Positions 41,501 through 53,500 of a stretch of 64,000 bases of DNA are shown here, in pieces. The stretch covers positions 1,592,389 through 1,656,388 of the forward strand of contig NW_019091384.1 of assembly GCF_001949145.1 (NCBI RefSeq). The letters are read 5' to 3'. The stretch comes from Acanthaster planci. Its lineage: Eukaryota; Echinodermata; Asteroidea; Valvatida; Acanthasteridae. Within the stretch, counting starts at the first letter, position 1. Each line of letters begins with the position of its first letter. Below the pieces are notes generated by a model. The model did not search any database, was not told where the DNA came from, and saw only the letters and a list, made by a program, of their open reading frames with translations. Position numbers and translations under genes: made by a program.

Positions 41501-44500
41501 TGGTTGTTGGGGGTAGGTTGAGGAAAGGTAGTGTTGCCTCAGAATTCAGAGACCCTGACGATGCCCTGATAACCAAGGACCACTACAATGAAGAGCAACA
41601 GATTCTGTATTGACTGTTCTGGGTGGGCTATGGATAAGGGTAGTCTTGGCCAGTCCCTGGTGAAAGATTAATCTCAAAGTGATTCTTCATCACGGCTTGT
41701 CATTTTGCATCAATGGATCTTATAGTCCTGAAGCGTCAAAGAAATGCTTGCTATCGATGACTTCAGTTGTACTGTTTGGTCTGTTATTACTCATCCAGGG
41801 AGCAGTTGCACAACCTCAGGAGGCAAAAAGAAAAACTGGAGGAAAAGATCATGGATCAGTACAGGAATTTCACTCCTCCCAAAAGGTAGGTTGGTTATTA
41901 ACATTCATGTTGGACTGAAATTGATGGGAGAGGCTCTTGTGATCCCAGCTCTTTACAATTTGAGGAGGCAACCACAGACAAATCAAATGCCTTTGTCCAA
42001 TGATCATGATGATGATGAAACTGATTGGAAGGCTTGATTGAAGCCAGTTTTGTTGGGGAATAATGTGGAATGACCCAATACCACGTAGAGTCAGCTCACT
42101 TGTCTATTTTTATGATTACAAAAAGCCCACCAATCACTTGTTGAGCAGTTTGCCTAGAATCAGCAAGAGGGATGTATTGCACATGACTGACTTTTTCCAC
42201 GTCCAGGATAAAATGTCTCCATGCTGTGTCATTCCCTTTCCAGAGGGTCTGAATCAAGATGCTTCACTTTGCTTTCAATTGCCTGACTTTTCTATATAGA
42301 ATCTCTCCTTTCAAGTCTTGCATGTGTGACAGGTACTCTCATCAGCAAGTAATGATTGAGTTTTACTACATTTAGTAGCAAGCAGTAGGGGGTAGGTTTG
42401 ATTCCAACTTGAGTAGGTTTTCATTCATAGCCGCAGGATCTCATCCTAAATCTGAGTGGAGCAACTGATGGTATGCCACTTGTAAAAATTTGGTCCGATA
42501 GAACGTTCAAGACAAATATTGTTTGTTTTCCACAGATCCAGGGGGATAAATCTGAACTTCATGAAGAGGATCTATAAGGTGAGCTTGTTCTCTCCCTTTC
42601 ACATCTAAAGAGTCTTAGATTTTGCAAAGCTAACTATTTAGATTGGAAACAGGTGAAACTTTGGGAATTTCTTTTATTGGGAGAAGGGGATGGTTTTTAG
42701 AAATTCCGATGAAAGTAAATTCAAGGATCATTTTTGTATCCAGTGTAATCCTTCCATACTTTCCCTGGAAAACAGCACAGTGATATGGAATCTAGCTAAG
42801 TTTCATTTCCAAAAAATATTTGCATCAATTTTGGATTTGGATGTGTGCCAAGCTGTTCCAGTGGCATGTTTTGTTGTTTTTGCTGGGAAAACTGACATAA
42901 ATTACTTGTTGCTCCTTAATATTCAGCGAGGGCGCTCTACTGACCGAGACCGTCGCAAGAAGACCCAGGAGATACACCACGATCCGGCAGAGGGACTAAG
43001 CGGGACGGAGAAAGACAGCCTTGGGGAGACATCCTCAGCTGGCTCAGGGATCGACTCACTGGATGGATCAGGCAACTTGAAGACGGGTGAGATGCCACTT
43101 TTATGAAGTTCATTTGTAGAACAATGAAATTTGAGATATGTTGCCCTTTCCCAAATTTGGTCAATTTAGTTCACAGTTTATGAGTTCACTTCACAAACCA
43201 TTAAGGAGTGATCTGTTCCTTTGTTTGGTGTTTGGACCAGTTCAACTGTTTAAACTTTCTCCACTTTACAGGCACTTCTACGCACATGTTTGTTGTCAGT
43301 CTGAGTTAGCTGTCTGTTGAGCTAGCTGCTCAATCCCATATGAAACAAGTATGTTTCAGACAGAGATGGCCGCTCGCAAAATTATTAATGAGCAAATTTC
43401 TTTTGACAGAAATCAAGAATGAAAACTGTTGCACAAGTCGGACTTACAGTTTCCATTTTGTATCTTTTCAGACGAAAGAAGAGGTAGTGATGACAACCAC
43501 CATGTCGTACAAAGGAAGAGAGAGACGTCAGCAATGCAGGGTCACTATAGGAAATCCATGCCAGCTCATGTACTGGAAGCTCATGAAGACTCTAACATGC
43601 CCAGCAAAGGTACCATCAAGCCTTGGCCCATGTTAGAATCAGGCCCGTGTGAGAATCTGGCCCATTTCAAAATAAAGCACCTCTACCTGTGGCTATGGAT
43701 AGACACATTCAGTAGATATAAGTTTTTCGAAGATGTTGTGCTGTTTTCAGCAGCCATTTACACATGTTTTGTTTTAATTTTACCAATCAAATCATATCAT
43801 ACATGTCATGTATTACGTATCATAGTTTATATCGTGTGTCATATATCATATCAGTGCAGAGATCATATTATAGTATATATCATGTATCATACATCACATA
43901 TATTGCAAGTCATGTGTCATATGGGTAGTTTCAGAAATTAGGGGGCCTTTTTTTCTGTGTCCCTGTCACATCTGACATATGATTTTGTAAGTTCAGAACA
44001 CATTTTCTAATTTCCAAGAGCGATGAATTAATGCAAATTACCTGCCAGACAAAAAGTAATAGTTTGAAATCAATTCCAGTGACATTTCCATGTCATATAA
44101 CAAAGGTCAGATGTAACAGGGACACAAAAATGGCACACTTTTGGACCCCTAATTTCTGGAATTACCCATATATCCTATCAGTACAGAGCTGTTCAGGGAA
44201 GCATCACAGGCTAGTCATTTTGTGCAGTAGCTAGCACTATGCTTCAGCCATTCGCAGGTGCCTTCTCGATGTACAGTCATCACGTTAAGATTCCTCCACT
44301 TCCGGCTCTGGCAAATTCTTCTTAGCATCAGTCAACTGTGAATATCTGGTTTTTCGTACTCTAGGTGGATACAGTATGTCGGTGGACGACCTCAGGCGGA
44401 CTAAAGAAACTCGCAGTCACAGCATATCGTCAGTTGAACCGAAGCAGCCACTCTATACCTCCTCCCTCAAAAAAGGTAGTCATTCATTGACAGTCTCTTA

Positions 44501-47500
44501 TCCGTTCTGCAGGACAAAGTTTGCGAGTTTGCATGAGTGTATGTATCTCTAACTGGAGGCAGTGAATTCATGGTCTCACTTTATATCTACCTGTACATCA
44601 GTGTAATGTAAAAGTTAATTTTTTTGTTTACAAGTGTCAAGTTTAGCAGTTTTTCGGACAACAGTAGCTGACTATGTACAGTGGTTGATGCATGGTGTAA
44701 GCATTTAATTGAATTGAAAAAAGTCACTTTGTGTTGAGAAATGCATATATTTCAGGGGTAGTTGCTTCAGTAATAAGCCAAAGTGCAGTGTGATTTAGGT
44801 TTGTTTGGTTTGCAAGATGAATTTTGTCCACTGGTGCTTAATTGTGGTGTTTTCAACCCAACCTTGTGTAATTTGCATAACCCACCATCCCGACCCCACC
44901 CCCATCCCTGGACCTACATGTATTCTCTATCACAGTACGTCGACGCAGTATGTATGATTACGACCAACCAGCTGGCCTATCACCTTTGTCCTACGGACAC
45001 CGTCACTTCTCCCAAACGTCCTCTGGTACAGTAGCCGACCTGTTAGCTTTTTTTTTTTTAACATTGCATCATATCCCAGAACGCTTTGGTTTGCAATTTT
45101 TCCCACAATACCCCATTTTTCCTTTCCTGTGTCATGGGCATGAGGGTATTTTGGCCCAGGCGTTTGCATGGTGGTTGATGGGGTGCGTTAATTATTGTAT
45201 GCGGTTGATGTGTAGAAACATTGTTATTAATACGTTTTGATATTACTGTCCATTGTTTTGAGTATGAAATTGGCAGGTAATTGATATCAAGGCATTGTAC
45301 ATGAAAGTGTCGAAAATATGGGTTTGGTTGAAAACAGTGTGGAACCCAATGTTAATTCTGGCTTTACACTGAAGATTTATGGGAAGGTCTTGTTACAAAT
45401 CCAAACAAATTTTCAGAAAACTGTCTGAAATTTTTTGTAAATGTAGAATTCGATTGTAGCCTGGTTCCCCTTGCATTCTGGCATCCATTTACATGCGAAG
45501 CTTGCCCATCAGAAACATTAGGTAATAGTCACTGTCAAAGATTGTGACTTAAGGACCTTGATGATTTCTGCCTGCCAGTTTCAAAGCCAGAGCAACAGAG
45601 CCCTTTTTACAGTCGTGCTCACGTTAAGCTTTGTGTTGTTGCTCTAATCGTGGTTGATGGAAAACTAATTTTTTGCCCAATTTGAACTAATATCACCTGC
45701 TGTCCTACAACACAGCAAAATGGTACTGGACAGTTTGACAATAAACAAACAAGAATGAGAAGCTGTGTACACTTTACGTGAAAACTTTCTAAAGTCTTCA
45801 ACCTAATCTGCCAGGATCGCAGACTTTCCCTTCTGTTATTTTCATGCATAATGTGCAGAATCTTTCAAAACACAACCACCATAAAATATGTCTGAAACTT
45901 GTAGCAATTTTTATTGGCCGTTGATTTCATTTTTGTTTTCTTCCTTCGATTCTTGGTCTTGCATCATGGTACACATTATGTATCAATCATACACCATGGT
46001 AATTGCTTCTTTGTGGCTCCTCTGATAGATTCCCTCCCAGTTTTGAGTGAGAGGGTTGAGATTTGTAGAGTTAAATCAGTGCCAAGAAAGAGGTTTTAAG
46101 TTTTTTTTTTAATTTTTGGTAGTTGCTCCATTGCCCACTCATCCTGAACATTGACTTTCAGTAAACTGGCTGTACAAAAAGCGAAATGCAGTGCAGGAGA
46201 AGCAGTCCGTCAGGCTTAATACTAACCACTGGTCCATTTCTCTACCGTTAGCTGCACCCCCTAAGGAGGCAGAAGAGGAGGAGTTTCCAACATCCCCCAC
46301 CTGCCAATCCCCCACAGCTCCACCCCCTCAGCCCTTCCCCCAACAATCTTCTGCCTCCCCTAACCAACCCACTGGTTCGTCACCTCGTCCTGGGGATGGT
46401 ATGCATCTACAGTTTTGCTGGTGTTTTTCTAAGCTACTCATTGCTCAATTTTCACATTTAAGCCATCAGATTTAAGTTGCTCTTATTTTGAAAAGTTGCT
46501 TTTTATTTTTCATTCCTGCATTCTAACTCTGAAAAAGTTGGCTTTCAAAACAAATTGCTGTTGCTGAGACTGGAGTTTGATCAAAATAAATATTACCAAT
46601 CGCATTGCGAACCTGCTGACAGAGTTAAATCACGGCTGAACGCAGCTACCATCGGTGGGGTGCTAAGTGAAGCCTGGTCATCTTACATCCATTTTGATGT
46701 GCAGAGCTTTGCAGAATGTTGTCTTGAGCATGTAGACTTTAGTTTCAAGTCCAGTGTAAAGGTTGATTGTGAGTTGCAGGTTTATTTACTCCACCATAAC
46801 AGCCTGCAGGTTGTGAGACTTTTGTGAAGGATACATTTTGAGGTGTTTGTCATAGATCAAGGTGTCAGCAGCTGATTATTAGTCGGAATAAAACATGTCT
46901 GAAAAATTTCAATTGGCTAGATCTTGTTTGTAGCCAAATGTCAATTTTTCATTGAAGCATATTGATCTGCTTTAGTACCAGTAGCAGTTCACCGCTTGAA
47001 AGTTGGAATGAAATGCATCTCAAACGTTTCAGCCAGCAAGATTCTACTTTAAGCCCAAGGTCAATATTTCAGTGAGCCGTTTGATCTGGTTTGATAGTTA
47101 TAATGTTCAACTGGGGGTTACACATGTAGAGAATAATTGGTTGCCAGTCTAAATTTACGCATTGTTGATATAAAACAGTGCCAGGGAACCTGTCCATCAG
47201 CAGTCACCACTAAAAAAGTGTCCATTTGCCCGTGAGCTGTGTGATAATTATCAACTAATGCAACTTCCTCAACAAGTTTCTTTTTAATATTATCTATTTT
47301 GTACTTATAATCTACCATTTTCCCCCTCCACCCGTATAATTTCTCTAATTTAATTGCAGAATTAATATTTTGGCATGACTGAAGTTTTATCATCTTGAGC
47401 TTAACATTTTTTGGTTTTAGCAACAACTTGTTCTGAGCCACTTCATACATGCCTTGTAAATTTTGGTTACATTTTACATTTCAAATTTAAGAATGCCTTG

Positions 47501-50500
47501 AAAAATGATTGAATTGTTGAAGTTTGTAAGTCTTCTGTGGAGTTTTCATTACAGTTTTCTGAAACACATTTTGTCCAAGATATTGCAGTTTCTGCAATGT
47601 TTGAAATCCAGAGACAATAGGATGAGCCTAAGTATTTAAGGGTAAAGTGGATTCAAGGCATTCTGATGTATTTTGTAGAGTCATATTGTCACTTGTAACT
47701 GCAGGTTTTCTGATAAATGAACCTGCACTAATATCAAAGTTAACCCTTCTTGCCAATATCTTGGTGTATTAACAAGCTTGACTTTATTTTGATTTTATTG
47801 TCGTGCACATCTGGCATGACAGGCTTGTACATTGCTTCAGTTATGCACTTCATAGCAGAGTTGTAGCCAGGTGACAAGTTGATCATGAATCACCAATTTT
47901 CAATTGAAGCTGTCCTGATGAATTGTTTATCTCCTGTAATTATGGCCTGAGGGGTGATTTGACTTAATCACTTGTGATTGGCTCAGCTACAACTCTGTTT
48001 CATTGGTTCAGATATAACGGCCACTCTATACCCTGAACGGGACCACAGACAAAGTGGGCATGCCGATGCAACTGCAGATTGTTCAAAGCTGTGTTGATGC
48101 AGTGTTTTTATGAGGTATAAGTCACTATAGAGATAGGGATATGGACTGGCTGTTTGCAACCAAAGACTCTGCATGAAAAGCTTGCTTCAGAATGAGTATT
48201 TGCTCCACCTTAAAATCTATTGTTTATCCCTCATCATATTGAATTTCATTTTGTTCACATACATTTAAGCAAAGTTTGATAGGAGGAGAAAATCATTCAT
48301 GACTACATCTATACTGTGTCACCATGCCAAATGAGAAAGGTTTACTTAAAAGTAATGAAGATTGCATTTGAGAGCAAAAGTAATACTTCTTGTAGGATCT
48401 GTAAAGGAAGTCATGCATCTGCTTTGCCTATCAGCTTAATTCCCTAGTGTTGCTTCGTCTGTGGCAAATTGACAAAGAAAGTAAGCCTTATGCATCTTGG
48501 AATTTCTTTTTACCAGAATGCTGAATGACATCACTATCAAGCAGTCGGAAGTAGGAATGTTAACGTAGCTGGTTGAAAAAAAGACAAATTTTAGCTCTCA
48601 ACCGAATTCACATTCGGTTATTGCAGTGTATATACAAACACATCAAACACCGCGGTGTCTGATTTAGTCGCACACAGGTTGGGGCCCAATGCAATGTGTG
48701 GTTCTAACACTCTTCAAATAATGCTGCTCTCCCAGTAGACAACACAAGCTGTGATGAGGACTCACAAGCGTTGCGCGATTCACCAAAGGGATCCCCGCGG
48801 GACGGACTACCCCCGTCAGGCCGATCGGCCAAGAAACGCGGGGCCATGCTATCTCGCATCAAGAGCCGTTCCCGCGAGATTCTGGACGACATGAAGGTGT
48901 ACGGCTCCACACCCAACCTGGCCCGGGACTTCTCCTTCACCGAGGAGGACTCGCCTCGCTCGGTAGATGCCGACAGCCCCCGCAGCGACAAAGTAGGTGG
49001 CAAAAAGTCTGTCAGGTGGTTTCCCAAGCTTAAGTAAATCCTTGGGTGTGTCTACTTGCCTGTTTTTCTCCCCTTGTGCCATGCTGTATGTGTTTGCATG
49101 CTGGTGTTTGTACACATGGGCAGCATGATGTGAATTAATTAAATTGGTGTGAAACTTTGCCCGCCCCAGCCTTGTTTCCCTCTGGCTTGAAAAGTGTTTC
49201 CCTCAAGCTTCTTGCATTTGCCTCCCCTAATGGCAGTCAGTACCCTCATATAAAAGGCAGCAGTATTGTCTTGCGCTTGTGATGTGCACTGTGCTGTATT
49301 TACCCTTGTGTTACCATGAGTGTACATTGTACATGACCCCCCTGTATTAGCAGCAGTTTCCGACAGCCATCACTGCATTAGTGTGGTTCCGGAGAGTACA
49401 GTCGCAATTCTGCTGCTGTGTTTGTACGACCAACCTGGCTCAGGCAATACCGGTAAGGCACCAGGCATGTGCACATGCCATCCAATGTGACCGCATGCTG
49501 CATTGCATGAAGGAACGGTAGCGTGGTATTCGGAGAAGAGAAATAACACTTAGTCCAGGGTACCAACGATTTAGTGGAAACGTTCAAAGGTTATTCTACT
49601 GTACAGCTGCACTGTACCTGCCTGGAAACCTGCTTGGACACTTTACTTCACTTACTGTGCGTCTCTGATTACATAATGTCTCATTGTCCCCGCTACCATG
49701 TTACATCATCCAATCCCATCATGCACCATCTTGTTGCATCATTCTGACCGTAGAAACCTTGAAAGTCCTTGGTCCCTGGGGTAGAGGTTGCGGCAATGCC
49801 ACCCCAAAACTGACCAATTTTAAATAATTTTAACATCTTGTAAATGAAATATCAAGTTTTAAATGAGTTTTTAAGAATGGTTGAGCATTTTAAGTTGCAG
49901 GAATTGAGGTGCAATATTTGGTATTGACACTACTTTCTGATTTTATGTTGTGATAAATGTACATTTAGAAACCATGTGTACATGTAATGTAGGATTTGAC
50001 TACGTTATGTGCACGGTTTATTCGTGATTTTTCCCAAGTATGGGCATTAGCTATGATGGGGATGTGGCAGTTGTAAGTAGCAGAAATACCTGCTCAGTCT
50101 TGTTCTGACTTCTCTTTATGAAATAAGGTAAACTGTTTTCATAATGTAAAGAAAATTGGGTAAAGATAACTTAGGAAAGAACTGCTAAAAAAGGGATGAG
50201 TAAGTCTGTCACAGGCTTACCTGTTTATGTTAGAAAAACAGTAACATGTTGTGTAGTCTTTAGCACTTTTTTTGCTCCTGCCCTTGACTTTTGGGGTCAC
50301 TTTTCAAACTTCAGCTCACCCTCAAGCCGATATCTGTCCATTTTGCTGGGAACATTAAGAACATTGGGAGCCTGTGCTTGGTGTCTTGGGGTTTTTCCAC
50401 CTGTGGAGCTGTCTCTGTTCTCTTATCTGACAGGGGCCTCGTTCACAGACCTGCTTAGCAGAAACATTGGCAGATTTGCTGAGTAGAATATGCTGATCAT

Positions 50501-53500
50501 CATTCACAAGATATGTACATAACATAATATAATGTTTCAAAGCAAATAATTCCCTTGCATAGCAAACTTTTGTGCCTAGCTCAGAGTTTTTGTGCTTCCT
50601 TCATGGGTGATGTTGAACCAAGTTCATAGTCACCTGCAAGGACATGTATGCATGGATACATGTATCGACTACCGTACTTGGGTGCAGCACCCATCCACTA
50701 CCTATCCCCCAAAAGACCCAAAAAATGTTTTAGTCAGCTTTTTAATTAACTATCAGAAAAAAATGTAAAAATGTTATTGCGACATTCAAGATTGTGCCAA
50801 CCACTGAGAGTTGTAGAAACAGCTGAACGTGCAGAAGTGTAATTTGATTTCTTAACTGTATTTAATGTGTAAAATGGGAACTTTTGTAACGAATGCCACT
50901 GAAACTGTTTGAAAAATGCATTTTGTTACCATTTGAAGTGTGGAAACTGGCCTCCTACTTCATGTAAAAGTGTTTCAGATTTTACAGCTGTGAATTGTGA
51001 TGTCACCTTCATGAATATGCTTCACTCTAGAACTCTACACGTAAGGACAGTCCACAGTCTACTTGAAAGTGAACGTGAGCATCAATTTACGATGTCACAG
51101 CCAATTTTCCTGCTTTTAAATGGGAAAAGTTGAATACATTTCAACTTATAATAATTTGTTGTCGCACAAAAATTGACATATACTTTTGAGTTCATGTTTA
51201 CAGTCAACACAAGATCCACTGCACCTCCATGGATATCAGTTCTCTTTGACTCTGTATATAATGTTTGTGATCGTAATATATTTATATGATAACTCCATTT
51301 TCAACTTGAGTAATTTGATTTAAAACGTTGTAAATAGGTGTGTACATTTTAATAAAAACACCAAAAGTTAGAACTGCAAGAGCATGTGATCAAAGTCACC
51401 CAAGTCCACTGATTTTTGTCATGTAAGCAGCCAAATTCATGCTGAAGGAAAACCTTCCTATGGAATTCTAAAGCAACCGACCATCAGCATTTGGAATTAG
51501 ATTACAAAGGGTTATTTTGGTAAATCAATTGTATCCCATCAATTGTATCCCATTAATTGTATCCCATTGAATTGAGCATATTGCACTTACCAGATACCAT
51601 GTCTGCACTGTTGCCCTTGTGGATGCATGTACATGTGTAGTAGGCTTTGGTAGATGTGTAGTTACACGTAGATGTCTGTCAGTGATTTGGCACCAGACTG
51701 TGTTGTTTGAAGCAGCAATAAATCTCTGTCTATGCACTGTGATGTGTTCTGATATCTTGTGCACCATGTGTTGTTTCTGTGTGTTTCATAGCTTGCATTG
51801 CACTTTGTGACTATTTTTCATCTCCATTTTTTTTGGGGTGTATTTGGACCTCCAGCTCCGAAAACCTTGGAGACAAACCTGGAGGAAGTGATTTTGCTTG
51901 ACATTAATTTTGTCTCACAAAAGTCCTAAATTTCAGCTACAAATGGATGATTTATGTACCCTTTCAAAATGATACATTCTGTAAACTTAAAAAACAGATA
52001 TTGCTGAAAAATTACCAAAAGGTTTACAGCCTGAGTTTGGCAGCCACGTTTTCCATGCTTTCATGACTAGCTACTTTTCCAAGCTGTAGTGATACAGTTT
52101 TGAAAAGAAGTTTTCTTTTAAAGTCAGCAAATTTTGTCGGGGAATGATGGCCTTAAATTTTCCATTTTTATCATTTAAATACAACAGTTAGTAGGAATTT
52201 GTAGGTTATCTGTCTATAGATGTGTGGAAGAACATGACAATTTCAAGTCAGTAATTTCTACTGTAGTGGTTTGTAGTCATAGTGCTTGTCTAAAGACTTC
52301 TGTAGTTTTCCGTTCATTGTCCCTGTTAAGTATATGTACTTCCATTGCTTCTATAAATAGCACATTAGAGCCATTCGTTCTTTTTTCCATTGCATACTTA
52401 TTGGCATCGTTAATTATTGCAAGCTTGCTTTTCATTGCTACTAATTTGCATGTAGTTTTCTTAGAAGGGTTCCTGCTGAACTGAACAAATGGAGGAGGTC
52501 ATTCATCTGTACAAAAAATAGAAATCTGGCATTTTTTCAGTTTGAAAGGTTTTGGAAACATTTAAGATAGCGGTCAGAGCAGATCATATATCATGATAGC
52601 TATGAGTAGAGATCAGACTTCTCTGTACAGTAAATTGCATCTTTACTAGCGATGCGGAGCAAAAAGTATACCTTTTATGAGAGGACTTTCAAATTGAAAT
52701 GGGGCATATTGGGAACATTTCAAACAAGTGAAATCAGGTTTCTTTATAGTTCAGAGAGCAGGAACATGCCTTTCTCCATTTCATTATTAAGTCATTGCCA
52801 TCATCAGCCTCAAATCCTTCATTTTGATCACATCCCGCTCCCTCTTAATTACTTTTTCTTAACAGTCTGCCTATGCTTTCCCTTTGCACTTGAGGCTTGG
52901 TTGCTGCTCAGGCTTGCATTCTAGGTTTGCTTAGAGAATTCTATTGGCTTTTGGGAAAACCTTGCAAGAGACGCATTTTAAGGAAACACGGTCAGTGCAT
53001 TTGCATGGTCAAATGTATAGAAAAGTTGGGATGTGGTTCCAAAGTTGATTGGCAAAGTTACTTGTGTTGCATATCATAGTTGCAACCGATGAAAGTTAAG
53101 TCTGTTGTTAATTCTAACTTCCTTGGGTGTGTGGGAAAACAAGCTTGAAGTTGGAGGATTCAAGACTGTTAGGGGTAGCTCTTTGTTCCATTGTTAAACA
53201 TTTGCATTATACAAACAGATTTAGCAGTGTTTTATCAGAGAAGTACATGACAACGCTCATCTTTCGTCAGTATCCAAACTGGGAGGGGGGTGGAGTTGGT
53301 ACAGTCCTGAAAGAAGTGGTTGGCACCTCTAGGTATTCCCAGTATTTATGCCATGGAGCAAGGAATGGTTATGCTAGTGGTGATCAGTATCTTTGTTTAC
53401 GTAACTGCTGTGATGTGCTCGTGAATTCAGATATTGTGATTGTTTAAAGTGTTTCAGTAGCGTTTTGATTATTGATTAACAGTCAGTCAAGTTGTCAATA

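Larger units (their letters stand above)
41886..46251 (+). other. CCDC88: CCDC88 tail introns O-P, P-Q, Q-R, R-S, S-T and T-U
   Basis: Six introns of 348 to 1,226 bp separating the small tail exons listed individually. The R-S intron holds a degenerate TATCAT-rich patch (43787-43921) and one ~245-bp element (43922-44168). The T-U intron holds a T-run at 45050-45058. No further exons recognised. Confidence 0.65.

Noticed and set aside
46555-46827. 90-codon ORF after exon U
   Set aside because: No acceptor in the right phase and no similarity to the CCDC88 tail; probably chance.
48900-48960. Possible G-alpha-binding (GBA) motif in the [11 protein letters not shown] region
   Set aside because: It shares TP and DF with the Girdin motif, but the spacing differs and the key Ser/Thr position before the Asp-Phe pair does not match; no clean GBA motif was found elsewhere in the tail.
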